DNA of 64,000 nt from Otis tarda (lineage: Eukaryota > Chordata > Aves > Otidiformes > Otididae): positions 16,554,501 to 16,618,500 of the forward strand of contig CM048553.1 of the NCBI GenBank assembly GCA_026413225.1, read 5' to 3'. Below are positions 24,971 through 37,100 of the stretch, one piece after another. Position 1 is the stretch's first letter. Every line of letters starts with the position of its first letter. A program made the translations under genes and the position numbers. Below the pieces are notes generated by a model. That model made no database searches and was not told the origin of the DNA. It was given only the letters and a program-made list of their open reading frames with translations.

Positions 24971-27900
24971 AATTCCCTCTCAGCTAGGTAACTGCTGTGG
25001 GAGGGTAACAATGTCAATGAATGCAAAAAGTAACTATTTGCATCACCTTTGAATTTCATCTAAGTTCAAGTGAATTTCCCTACCTACAGTCTAAAAAAAA
25101 AGGCAGCAAGAAGCTCCATCAACAGCACAGTACACACAATTAGAAGTGGGTTTACAGCAAGTCTAGGAATGAACTATTGTCTTCAATCTCTTCCTTGCAG
25201 TTTAGGGAGTATGTGCTGTAAAACACCCACCTCATATCAGCCAACTGGCAGACCCAAGTGTTCTGGATTTATGTTATCTGAGTGACTCCTAACCTGCACT
25301 TGCACAGCTCTGCTCAGCCAGACCTGGGTTATAAATCAGGACTGTGCATATTTGCAATGTGCGCTCTTACTGAGAGAGTTACCTCTGACATGTGTGAGTG
25401 TGCAAGGAGCTGGAGTGGGAGTCTCTTCTGACAGAGGTCCCCGGGACAAAACCACTGGCCAGAAACACGTACTATGGTTAGAGCTTCAGTCAGGAGTTCA
25501 GAGGGCAAATCACATTGCTGGAGCTCTCTTAGGCACACTCACTCCTTAATCTTCAGCTTGAATTCCTTCCTCATCTTTTACATATCAATTAGATATACCA
25601 AAAGAAAAGCCAAGTACTAGCTGCATTAACTAGTTCATCCTCCAAATCCAATTTTAAAAAGTAAAGTGCAGTGATTGCCCCATGTTCTAGACAGTATGAG
25701 TGTGGGTATCCCTGTGACAATGTAGTCTGAAGTCTACACAGAACTCTGTGTACGGGTTTCACTGACTGCACATTCAAATCACTTGAGCAACTTTGACTAA
25801 TACACAAATATGAAAGGAATCTGTTTGCCAAGTGTAAACCAGCTGCCATTGATTCAAGTCACATCTTGAACTCATACACAGGCAAACACTGATGTCTAAT
25901 GAGACTTGCAGTAAATTGCCATGCTCAGCTGTGCACCTAGGCAAGAATATTTTCAACTTTCAAAATTTTCTCCTAAAACTCCTAGAAATAGAGCACACTT
26001 GTAATTAAATAAATGCCAATCTTAGCCAAAATAAAATATCATCTTAGATTTAAAGATTTCATTATTTAGTAAGCTTGTCACAATGAAAATGTGACATCAA
26101 AGGTGGTTCCATTACAGTGTCTCTTAGCTCCTTTGGCAGGGGCATCAATAATTTAGGACATTTCCTGAAAGGGCTGCAAGACCAAATTATAATGTTCTTA
26201 GATTTGTTCAGTAGCAACATTCATGAAAAATATATTTTATCAGCATGTAAACCAATAACTTCTACCAACCTAACAAGTATCATGGAGCAGATTTCCACGT
26301 ATGCTCATCAGATTGTCCTCCAAGTTCTCAAAATGAATTTTTTGAAACATTCCTTCAGGCTCAAAAACATTTACATGTTCTGATTTCATAATAATGGCAG
26401 TTTTTTCCTTCAGAAGATACATTCAATTATGCTGCCAATTACAGTTCTTAACCACCTCTTTAAAAAATCCCATACATTCAAGACTTCATTACCACAAGGT
26501 AACATTTATTTTATTTGCCTAGTTTAACTCACTTCTCCAACTCATTTTGCCGCCATGTTACCTCCTTATTGTAACGTAAGTCTATGGCATTTGAAGTATG
26601 TAAAATTTCAGTGTTAATACCACGCACTGAGGTCTAAAATAATCATTCCTTCAAGCCAGAATGCATTCCAAAACAAACCAGCTTTCACCTGCTTTCCTTA
26701 ATTTTGATACTTTACTGTCTCCCTCAGCACTTAAATATAGGAGAATTACTTAAAATCAGATACACCATTAATCTCTAAGAGGGTTTACAAACAAGACCTT
26801 CAGCACATTTTAAGTGAGTAACTGCTCAGTTTCCATTTACTTAAGTTAATCCAAAGCCATTAGTAGCATAACATATTCAGTGCTTTAAAAAAAAAATTTC
26901 TTATATGCTGAAAAGTGGCAGTTATCACAACCGTTTGTCATGGGACCACAGAGGAACAGACTTGCTGGAACAAGCACAGAAAGAGAGAGAAAAATCTTTT
27001 AAAATACAGTTCTACATGTAATAATTGTCAAATTTTGAACATCAAGTTTTTCAAATTAGTCTGCCAGAGGTTGGTGGGGTTTTTTGACCCTCACCGGGCC
27101 TTTACCTGTAGAGACAAAATTTGTTGAGATAATACAATTCACACAACTCATGCTCCCCTTCCAAACTCACACCACTTCCCCACTCTAGCAAAATTATTGA
27201 GTGGTGCACAAACCAAAAAACAGAATACAAATAATATGTGCACGCTTTCTTTTGGCCAGAAAAGAAAGACACTGCAAATATCACTAAAAGAGACGATTTG
27301 GTGGAGGTCAGGTAAATGTATAAGTGCTACAGTGGTCAGCAACTCCAAGTGCTTGGCCAGCCAAGGTGGAAGTGATAAGTCTAGGAATGTCCTATACAAA
27401 TAAGAAGTGGGAGAGGGAGGGAAAGACAAACTGCACTTAAAGTCTTTGCTGAATAAAAACCTCCTCACTTGAATTGGGCAATTACGGTTGATTTCAAAGT
27501 CTCCAGGAGTATAACAGAGCAAGCTTCCAGTAAGTTGGTCTCCATGCGATCCATCACGTATCACGCACTATAAAATCTGGCAGGTAGTGCTGATCTTCAG
27601 TTACATTCAGCTATACTGTAAGATCTGCTTTGCACAGGAGCGTTAGCACATGCTCCTTTTACATCTCTACAAAGGAGGAATCAAATTTGGGTTTGGCAGA
27701 GATAGTAGTGATACATTGGCCATTTCCTGCCCAAGCTACAATAGTAATTACTACACCTCTGCACTGAAACAGCATCATTCAGCGCAGCAACGGCAAAATT
27801 GTTTTGTGTATCTGGATAAAACCAGGAACAGCAGAACAATCCCAAAACTTTTAAATGAGAATTAAAGCTGTGCAGCTCTTGAGAGACTCATAATAGACAA

Positions 27901-28508
27901 GCAGTCCCTTAAAAGTATACCTGCTTTCCAGCAGCTCTTTCCCTAAAGCTAGCAAGAGGTCACCTATTTTCCTCTTCTTTTTCTACAGTCACCTCTCCTG
28001 GTCAGATTATTATGCATCATCCCAAAATGCATAAGCACATCACCCAACTCCAACTGAATGCAAGGTATCTTAGCTGTTGGGACTACATGGGTCAACTGGA
28101 CATGGCCTGAGTGTCTAGTAATGAAGTTTTTGTAGCAAGTTAGGAAGGAACACAGCCAAAAAAAAACCAAAGAAAACCCCCCAAACACCCAAGAACAGAC
28201 TAATGACAGAAACAGACCATAAAATTCAAAACAGAAATAGTTGAAAATCCTACCAAAGATAACAGTCATAACTAATTACAGTCTCCAGAAACCCCAGATT
28301 CAGAAATGGAATGAATATTAAACATTTAGTTCTCTCAGACAAAGCAGAAGGTCATGACTAATGCTGCATGGTCATTAACCAATAGGTCATGCACCAGCCT
28401 ATTCAGATCATCTCTTAACAATGCGTTCGAGACACATTCCCTGCGTTTAGATTTATCTCCTGGGCTTAAGCACGCTGTGACAGCGTGACTGAAAACATCA
28501 CCCTCATT

Positions 28509-28526
28509 AATGAAATTAATTTCATT
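28509..28526. repeat. 18-bp perfect palindrome
   Basis: AATGAAATTAATTTCATT equals its own reverse complement and contains a central AATT. It could be a homeodomain-type or dimeric binding site, or chance in AT-rich sequence. Confidence 0.5.
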
Positions 28527-29964
28527 TAAAATAGATTCAATAAATGTGAGAACTCCTAAAGTTTTTTTAAAAGATAGTTTTCTAACAAAACAACATAATT
28601 AGGGACATAGTGGATTCATGTAGCCTACTGCACTTCTATTCACCTACGTGAAGTTTCAAAAATGCTCAATCTGTTAGAGACAACATTATGTTACACTGGA
28701 GAACAGAGGAACTCTTAACAGAACTGCAATCATCTTCTGATCTGCAATACCTCAAAGCATCTCAGCTTCCTCAACAACAACTGAGATAGCTCTCTTCACC
28801 GAGCAATTACAGAGCAAGACTGAATACTCACACATGAGAGCAAGAGCTGCAGCAGAAAACCCCTCCCCAAGGTTTTGGAAATGGATGCCACACAAGAAAC
28901 AAACAGAGAAATGAGGTAAAGGCAGTAGACAAGATGAATCAAGAATCTCAAGAGCCTAAGACAACTGGAACACAAGAGTGATTCTTGTGAATCAGGTGCA
29001 CACACAAATACATGCTTGCTCTAGTAACAGCACTCAAGACAGAAGCTATTAAGAGGATAAAAAAACCCAAAACACAATACTCATGTTGCCATGGACAACC
29101 AAATAATATCAGATGTTGCACTCAAAGATCAAAGTTAGTTTGGTTTCTTCCCCTTCCTTTAATTCAAGCACACTGTTTAAACAGAATCTATCAAATAGAT
29201 TAAATTAAATCTGGAGAAAATACAAAGTAATATTTGTGAGCGTAATCCAAACAGTCCCAACTAAGTTCTAGCAGCACATTTCAGGCTACAGGTCCTCCAT
29301 GTCACATCTATTAAGTTAAATACGTTGGTGCTGTGAGACATCAGAAATAGCACTTGAACAAGGAGAGTGCTGTAAGCAGAGCTCAGCTAACAAACCTTGC
29401 AGCTCAGCTGAGGAGCAAGGTCACCTCTGTTAACAATTAACGCTGGAACATCTCTGATCAGCATGGACTTTGCTATGGAGATCTTACCTTAACTTTGAGT
29501 CTAAATCTCATTAATTATGTAATATTTTGGACAATAAGATCACCAAACAATAATATAGAAAACTTAATGAGAATCCTTTCAGGACAGTCCTCGAAATGAA
29601 ACCTGTGAGTGAAGTTTGTTTATACAAGCAAAGTTCAAGGCAGCCAAGCAGTCCCATGCTGCTCATTGCCAGATAGCTCTGAAATTTATTTCATCCACCT
29701 GTAACGCAGAACACGCGTTAATTCTGCCATGTCTGGAGCTTACCACAACCATGAGTCTTCCCTTTGCACACAGACGTGCATCTACTGCCAGAACGGGGTG
29801 AGAAATCAAATAGTTTTATTTGCTGGCGGTTTTTTTTGCTTTAACTCAAATACTTCAATTTACTCAATAACAAGCCACAGTCTTGTTAAGATGTGAAAAA
29901 AGACAGAGCCATTTTTATTTTGTTCAAAAATATATACATGAATTATCTTGGAGAATGTACTTAC

Positions 29965-30115
29965 AGTAGAGCACAGCCTTCTCTAAAACGCTGAGGCAAT
30001 TCAACACCTGCAGCAGCCAGTAGGGCCAGTTCAGGTGTCCTTCGTAAACAAAGCCTAGCAACAATCTGGAGATCTTGGTCTGGAAGATAATGTCTTAGGA
30101 GACAAGACTCCCGTA
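29965..30115 (-). CDS. Gene A coding exon, best supported
   Basis: A 151-nt exon with an excellent acceptor (TGCACACCTACCTCACAG before 30,115) and donor CTACT|GTAAGTAC. It is open in phase 1, giving 49 full codons that begin RESCLLRHYLPDQDLQIVAR, continue through a leucine- and arginine-rich helix-like stretch (LCLRRTPELALLAAAG) and end at GCAL. It exits in phase 2. The next compatible exon is 15 kb away at 14,835. Several splice-like pairs in between (29.7, 28.8, 27.5 and 17.9 kb) break the phase and are not included. Confidence 0.7.
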
Positions 30116-31715
30116 CTGTGAGGTAGGTGTGCAGGACCAGTCACTGGCTACCAAGCAGCAGCAGTGATGCTACAGGGTCAGCATGCAGAAGCAGTAGGTT
30201 TGTTAAAAACTCAGCTGGCAGCTCCTAGGAAGCCAGCACACTCGGAACTGACAATCCACCAATCTGTCCTGTTACACCCAATTGCTTTGTTTCAAGCCAG
30301 TGTTTATAAATGACTGGTTTTTACCTTATATTCAAGTGTTTTTGAGACATTAAAAAAATCCTGGAGTTTATGTAGGTCGTCATAACTCCTTTGCTGCCAA
30401 ATACGCATTGGTGGCACTATTGAGCAGTTACAGAAAAGGCTATGGATCAGATCACTGCCGGGAATGTTTCCAACCAGACAATTGTGCTCTGCGAACTCAA
30501 ACAAGACACTTGTCTCCTCTGTGCCACAGCAAATCCCCGATTGCAAAACTAGGTGAAAAAGCAGGCCTTCATAGAAAATCACAAGCCAAAGCTATCAGGT
30601 TCAATAGCACACATTGCTCTCTAGTGAACTTTTAAGTACTCAGCCTGAGTTTAACAAAGCTTCCCAAAACTTCCTATGTTGTTTTTATTGATCCAAGTAT
30701 AGTTATTTCAAATCTCCTTCCTCCTTAACATTTCTTCCCCATTCTTTTGAACTTACTCCCCAGTATAGAAGAGATATCCTGTCACTATGACTACTGTACC
30801 TCCAAATTACAGCAGTTCGTGCCGTCTTTAAAAGATGCTAGATGCTCTCATAGCCTCTTTACAATCTGATGAACAAGTAAAGGAGCTGCAATTTCAGATT
30901 AATAACAGCCATAAACAGTCACACATCCAACAGAGCCAAACAATACTATACAACTGGAATAGTTTCTGGCCTTTCCCAGCTGTGATCTTCCCTGAAAAGT
31001 GCAAGGTTTCATTTAAGCAAACAACTTAAAAAAAAAAAAAAAGTGTGAAAAAGGCACCACAAACACAAAGAAAAAAAATACAATTCCAGCATTTTAAGCT
31101 TCAAATAAACGCTACTTCAGTGTCAATTTGAAAGCTTTTAATTTGTCAAATCACAGCTGAAAGTTGTGATGGGAAAACCCATGTTCATATATGGATCCAT
31201 GTTAGATGAAGTGAACTGTGAAGAGCACATATTTTTTATCCAGTCTGACTCTGACCCATCTTGCCACCAGCATGAAGACCAAGGCTCTAAAGTCAGCAGC
31301 TGATCAAGGAGCCTTCTGCCACCAGCACTCACTTCCCTCTCCATCCCCGCTCCCAGGCGGACTGATCCCCACACGCACTGGGGATCTGAGAGCTTCCTCG
31401 GTTCACCAACACCGCAGAACACTGATGTGCTGACCTAGCAGAGATAAAGCAGCTTACAAAAGTTAAAGGAGTGGACTAGAGCCACTCCAGCACAGGCATA
31501 AAGCTGGGAGCAGGAAGGAAAGAGGGAAATGGGAGGAGTAGGGAGCCGTTAGACTCATAAAACTTCATCCCCAAAATGGTATATTGCAAAGCCACACACA
31601 CATCAAGAGTTGGCCTGAAAACTGCAATACAGGTTTTAAATCTCACTATAATTGCCTCTAAAAGTTTTCAGGGTAGGGTTTCAGTGGGAGAAGTGAAATA
31701 ATTTCTCTGAATTAC

Positions 31716-31800
31716 CTTGCAAAGTCTGCCCCTTGTAGAAATGAGTTCTGAGGGTCCACAGAGTAACCTCACTATCCTCTGCAGGGAATATTCCATAATA
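31716..31800 (-). CDS. Gene A coding exon
   Basis: An 85-nt exon with acceptor TATTATTACAG before 31,800 and donor CAAG|GTAATT. In phase 0 it reads 28 codons beginning YYGIFPAEDSEVTLW. It ends with one base that forms Val with the next exon. Another frame (IMEYSLQR...) is also open, but it does not fit the neighbouring phases. Aromatic and acidic residues alternate, giving the look of a folded domain rather than a linker. Confidence 0.6.
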
Positions 31801-32095
31801 CTGTAATAATATAGTAAATAGCATTTACAATAAAAGTCTGGAAACTGAACAGCTGTTAGGACATAAACTACAACTGAGAGGGCAGCCAACACCGAGCCTG
31901 CCACAAGGGAAAAGTCCCAAAGCCCAAGGAAGTCAATATGCAATCCATGCTTTCCAGAAGGAAGGGAGCAAGCCGAGGGCAGCACACCGCCAGGATGCTG
32001 CAAGGTCTGGATCCCAGAAGCCTTGGTGTGTGCAGCACGAGACAGTATTAGCACCATTTGTGAGAAGCATGAATTTATTTTGTGCACACCCTTAC

Positions 32096-32116
32096 AGTTG
32101 AGAAAGTTATGCTTGA
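32096..32116 (-). CDS. Possible 21-nt cassette exon of gene A
   Basis: A strong acceptor (TTTCCTTTCTAG) is followed 21 nt later by a donor (AACT|GTAAGG). The length is a multiple of three and, in the phase-0 frame of the neighbouring junction, it reads SSITFST without a stop. It could therefore be included or skipped without changing the frame. Short exons are easy to find by chance, so this is tentative. Confidence 0.3.
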
Positions 32117-32237
32117 CTAGAAAGGAAAGTTAATTTGGCCTAGTTTAGCAAATTCTTAAAACTCTGCCAAAGCATTGTCCAGACAACACAAGACATAGCT
32201 ACTGGCAAGTTCCAGCTCTCAGAAATCACAGACTTTC

Positions 32238-32290
32238 AAAGAGTCATTTAACCTCTCTGTAGCATTATTTATTTGCAGTATTTTCAGGCT
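32238..32290 (+). repeat. Possible MIR/CORE-SINE remnant
   Basis: GAGTCATTTAACCTCTCTGT followed by AGCA resembles the MIR core segment AAGTCATTTAACCTCTCTGAGC. It is a single short match inside an intron of gene A and needs a library search. Confidence 0.3.
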
Positions 32291-32882
32291 GTAGAAAGAG
32301 CAACAGCTACATAGGTAGAGCATAAAGGCAAGAATTGTTCAGCCTTGGGGAAATCAGACTCTGGACACATCATGACAGATGTCCTGCCTTAAATAGCAGC
32401 AGTAACGTTCCAGCACTTGAGAGCCCAGCTAACACTCCAAAATAGTAGAAAGTATAAAACGTTAATGAAGATGATGCAATAAATTTGTTTCAAACAAGTA
32501 GCTTGCTCTGCAAAGGAAAAAAGAAAAAAAAAATCATTTTCATCACTGCTAGCTTAGGTAATTTACTACATCCCCATCCATTGTTCTTTCTTCTTTCATT
32601 AAAAATAATGTGTTGAATAATTTGAGTTATACTCTTGATAGTGTATTTGAAAGCAACAAATTAAGGATGTAGTTGTCAGTTAAGAAAGAGAGGTTTACCT
32701 TAGGTGAAGTCTGGAAAATCAGTCATTTGGAATCCAGAATGGGGATTATAAAACAAAACAAAAAAAAAAAAACAAAAAAATTGAGAAGAACAAGTCATAA
32801 AGCAAGAGATCAGCACAAAGAAAAAGAAGGATGCTCAGTATAGTCTCAGTGAAGTGATACCAAAAGTAACTTTTCAAGTCAC

Positions 32883-32901
32883 CTGAACGTGAGCTCCCAG
32901 C
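32883..32901 (-). CDS. Gene A short coding exon (19 nt)
   Basis: The exon lies between a good acceptor (ATGTGTATTACAG before 32,901) and a CAG|GTGACT donor. It completes an Arg codon, encodes LGAHVQ and leaves phase 0, exactly what is needed to link the exon ending at 34,098 (phase 2) with the one starting at 31,800 (phase 0). A 7-nt alternative with the same phase change exists at 33,359-33,365, but it is shorter and less convincing. Confidence 0.45.
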
Positions 32902-32994
32902 CTGTAATACACATATCACGCACCAGTGGCATGCAAGCCAGATTAACACTGCACACAAGTGTTGGCCAAGCGTTGCCAAGGAGTGTGCATAAGC

Positions 32995-33052
32995 ACACAT
33001 ATGTATTCATGTATGTGTGTGCATACACGTGTGCATGTACCCACGTGTGCAC
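32995..33052. repeat. Degenerate alternating purine-pyrimidine (TG/CA) tract
   Basis: A run such as CACACATATGTATTCATGTA, then TGTGTGTGCATACACGTGTG and CATGTACCCACGTGTGCA, alternates purine and pyrimidine for most of 58 bp. It is an old (CA)n-type microsatellite and could adopt left-handed DNA under supercoiling. Confidence 0.55.
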
Positions 33053-34097
33053 CCTGACTGGTGCTATCCAGGAGCTGCCCAGCCACCAGGGACAACTTCA
33101 AGTACAGCAGTTTCAGAAACCCTAACAAAGCAACTCATCAAACACATTGCTGTATTTAAGACAGGGATCATGTTCAGTTGCTACAACTGTCGTACTTAGA
33201 GACTTGAGAGGGTAAAAATAATGGAGGAATAAAAATGGTCTCAGGCTTGTAGGTATTTGACAAGTAGCCAAGCCCCCTGAGCATGGACAGCGAATACAAG
33301 TAACTGGAAACATCTGAGCAAGTGATCTTCTGTTTATCAAAAGAGCAGCGCTTCTTACAGCAGCTCTGTAGAGGCCACACCAAAAAAACTAGAACATTCT
33401 GAACAACTTTAATACACAAAACTAATGACTGTTTTACAAGAGCTAGAAGTTTTCCACAAAAAGAACTTGTGGTTTCCTGTGCAAGAAAGAATGTCAATTC
33501 ATACCAACTTCTTCATGGAAAAAGTTTTTTTTCAGGGCTTCCTTAAGAAACTAACCTCTGTAACACCAAGATTACTTGCTTTGTTTCAGCAGAGACTGAC
33601 ACAGTTGTAAGTTCTCATGTTGGTCTTTGCATAAGAAACATTTAATGAAGTAGTATTTGTTTTATTGGAAGGACACTGTCTACTATTGCACCATGAAAGC
33701 ACATTTGTATGTCACTCTAGGAATTTCACAAGTAATCATAATTCTCAAAGACAGTATTTAAGGTGTTCTCTCTCTCCTTATTGCATTTGGAAAGATCTTT
33801 CGGCCAGGCTGAAGTTCAGCACAAAAACAATCCGATCCTCGGCTTCCTTAGTTCACACACATACACGGGCCTTCTGGAATTTTGCTTTTGATTTCAGCAG
33901 CTTGTGGCAAGCACCTCCTAGAAGCCCAGAAAGAGCATGTCCAACCAAATACTGCTTTAAAGTTCTCTTTTAAAAGGCTACTAGGTCAATACTCCAGTGT
34001 AGGTCTGAAATAAAATCACTAGTAACTTCTTTTTTGCAGCTCCCTACTGGAAGGCAGATCAGGTTCCCAAACCAGGGAATGGAAATTTATGTCTCAC

Positions 34098-34164
34098 CTG
34101 GAATGTTTCATCTGCCATTTCCCTGCCCACACAAATCCCTTCAAGCTGTCTGTGGCCATGCTAT
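34098..34164 (-). CDS. Gene A coding exon, likely start codon
   Basis: A 67-nt exon with acceptor CCCTGCTCAG and donor CAG|GTGAGAC. Only one frame is open. It contains an ATG (minus strand 34,159-34,157) in strong initiation context (AGCATGG, purine at -3 and G at +4). The product begins MATDSLKGFVWAGKWQMKHS. The exon ends in phase 2, completed as Arg by the exon at 32,901. If the exon at 37,141-37,200 is coding, this Met is internal. The residues match no family I know. Confidence 0.55.
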
Positions 34165-37100
34165 CTGAGCAGGGTACACTATACAGTTTATTTCAGACAT
34201 GAAGTTTATTACAGAAGTGTTAGCTGAGCACTCCTCTCTTAAAGCACAAGTTTTAAGAACCTGAAATGCATACCTAGCAGTAGTTAGCTATGCTATCGTT
34301 AGCTTTTATTAATGGAAGTTCTAGGAAGTTCTTAAGCTGGGTTCAGTGCCCCTTAAATTCAAAGTTCATTTTATTCAATGTAATTTAATTTCAAGCTAGA
34401 AGAATTAAATCTGTATTCCATACCAGGAATCCATATAAACAACTTATTTCCACACTCCAGGCTTTTGCTTGCAGTACGAAGGCAGAACAACTTTGTTGCC
34501 AACCCACAAAAACAATACAAAAATAGGCATTTGCATGCAAGTTGTGAAGTCAGGCATGTACCAAATATTACGGAGACAAGATAAACAAGTGTATTTAAGA
34601 AAAAAACAAGTCATTTGTCTGTCAACTACTGGCACTGTACAATACAACAGGAAGGAAGAGGGCAGGGCACTGGAGAGAACATCCAGGAAAGGTTTTGTCT
34701 AATCCCACAGTCGGGGTGTTTATGGAGTTCTGGGGAGTCTTAACTCTCTGAGCTTTGCAAGGGTCAAGTTTTGCACAAACTGCTTTGAAGTAATATTTGT
34801 CACAGTATATGCTTTAAACCACAAGTCATAGAATACTCTAAGTAAAGTGATCTAAACCTGAAGCCAAAAGCATCATCTAATCAGGAATACATAAGCTAAG
34901 CAGTCTTATGGAGTACGGTGGGAGAAGAAACAGCTACTTTTTAACAGGTAACACCTAAGCGCTGATTACAGCTGAGAGCACAGGCTCACATACAGCACGC
35001 AAACAAGGCAAAGCATCCAGAACACAAGTAACTAACAGGCAACCCTAAAAACAGCAGGGTAACTAAGCCAGACCCTTACTGACAGCTATTCCTCAGTAAA
35101 TACGCTTTGTTTTCTTTTTGTAATTTTGTTCATTATTGCAACTTTTGCTTAAGTAAGCTTCTTTCAAACCCTTGAATCTTTCCAGCAATAGAGACGATGG
35201 TGTGTGAGCAGGCTCTGGGGAGCTGTACACATGGCTGATTGGCTACACTCAGGGCAGAGTAGTGATCCTCACAGCCTGTGAGACAACAGGCACCCAAGCT
35301 CGCCAGTGTGTAGGACAACCCACAATCAGAGCTGCAATGACCAACCTGGAAAGAAACAACTTAAATTGCCAAAGTTAGAGATGACAACTCTCATCACATA
35401 TCAAGCTTGGGCTTGGGCAAGCAGCTCTACCTGCCACTGCTCTATTTCTGTTTTTAAATTAACACCTACTGTAATTTTTAGATTCAGAAAGCAGTGGAAG
35501 AATGATGGAAGTGAGGCGAGTGAAGCAGCACTTACACTAGTTGTGCAAAGAAAATCATTAACAACAGCAAAAGGAAACAAAGATTGAAGGAACTAATTTG
35601 AGTTACATTTTCAGAACAGCAGTTTCCCTGCTGCTGGAAATGCTGCTCTCCTGTGCAATCAACAAAGTCTCCTCCTCTGCTAAGCCTTCCAGTTGTCAGC
35701 TTTCCTGGAGCTGGAAGGCATTACATAGACAGACATGTCTTTAAATTGGCTGGGAAGCCAATTTAAGTTTAGAGGAAACTTTAAAATAAATATTTTCCCC
35801 TGTAGGGGATGGAGCAAATTTAAGCCAAGTTAACAACACTGGCAGAATCTTTCATTTAAAAAGAAAGAAAAAAAAAAACCCTAACAAAAAGCTTTCCTCA
35901 ATGCTCTATTTTTATGCCTTTCTGTAGCTTCCACCAACTTAGTTAAGAACAGTTTTTGAGGTGGGTAAGGAGGTAATCCCTTCTTTTTCCCCCATTGATT
36001 TTAAACAGATATAGCAATTTACTGCTATTTAAAGTCTTATCACTTGACTTCCCACCACCTTCCATGAGAAATAAATATTTGTTTCTGCTAAAGCCTTTAA
36101 TAATTGAATACCTCTTTTTAATCAGATACTGTCCTCCTCCTCTGTTCAACTGAGGACAAACCAACACCTCCTTACTTTCATACTTCTCAAATTCCACTCC
36201 TCCCAATCTCCTCTATGTCCATTCCCTAGGCTCACTCCAAAGGGGTTTATGAATTAATCAGCAGCACTCAAAAAAGAAAAAAAAAAATTGATGATGATGA
36301 TGCACTCCCTCACTCCCTAACTCTCAATGTGACAGATGTTCCTCCTCCATTCCCCATCCACCTTTCCCTCCTTCAGCATCACACTCAGTTGTCTTCCTCT
36401 ATTTTTGAAGCATGGACAGTCTGCTGTTCTGGATAAGAATCCCTGCTACCTGTTTTCTGAAGAACCATTCATACATGTAGTTATTAAATCCAGAATACAC
36501 ATTCACGTCTACATTTTCTGTATTAACTACACATTTGAAGCCAATATCCATGACTTTGCTCAGCTAACATAATTAGGCATCTAATAGGATATTTCAAACT
36601 ATAAGCCTGTACTTCTGCTATGATTTCAGACAAGTACTGATTTAGCACTCCAACACTGAGCCCAAAAGAATAATTTTCCAGAAGACAAAACTAAGCATCT
36701 AGCCAAAGAGAGTCAAGTGTTTCAACTTCTTTTAAGACATTAGCCTTAGAATGGAAAAGTTCAAACTCTCAGCTATTTGCAGATAGGAAAAACAGATCCT
36801 GAAATATATGCTTCCTTGAATCAAAGAGATTTCTTTTTACGTTTTTGTTTGTTTTTACAGGGCAATGCTCTATTATTAAGCCAGAGTCATCCTCTTATTA
36901 GCATAATTTAGGTAGTACTGATGTTTAACATAAACACGAAAGCTAAAACCAGCTAGGACAAAGTACACCTGGTGGAAGGAAAGAAAAAAACAAATGCATC
37001 TACAGTCACCTGAAAATTTCCCCTCTGAATAACATGAATAACAGAGTTTTCTAAACCAGTTACAATGGGTAACTAGGAGCCTGGGGCAGAGGCAACCTGT

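Larger units (their letters stand above)
14836..29964. other. 15-kb intron of gene A
   Basis: Mostly AT-rich, without coding signal in the gene A frame. It contains the second 36-bp element (21,514-21,549), a CR1 3' fragment (22,874-23,000), a SINE-like stretch near 22,441, a GC-richer segment at 24,420-24,790, a 19-bp tandem duplication (24,933-24,970), an 18-bp palindrome (28,509-28,526), and a plus-strand ORF followed at once by a poly(A) signal (19,330-19,548). Confidence 0.5.

Noticed and set aside
27469-27567. A 99-nt minus-strand segment with acceptor and donor, open in frame (CVIRDGSHGDQLTG...)
   Set aside because: It is phase 0 to 0, but the flanking gene A exons need phase 2 entry; insertion breaks the frame. 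Its ORF also continues far past the donor, as a chance ORF would.
28796-28860. A 15-nt microexon candidate with a perfect GTGAGT donor
   Set aside because: Length and phase could be tolerated, but nothing besides the sites supports it; too short to call.
29734-29794. A 41-nt minus-strand segment between splice-like sites
   Set aside because: It would shift the phase and prevent joining to 14,835; no other exon restores the frame.
33359-33365. A 7-nt microexon candidate (AGCTGCT)
   Set aside because: It makes the same phase change as 32,883-32,901, which is longer and has a comparable acceptor; kept only as an alternative.
33174-33497. 107-codon minus-strand ORF in an intron of gene A
   Set aside because: Several frames are open and none has splice sites that preserve the gene A phase.
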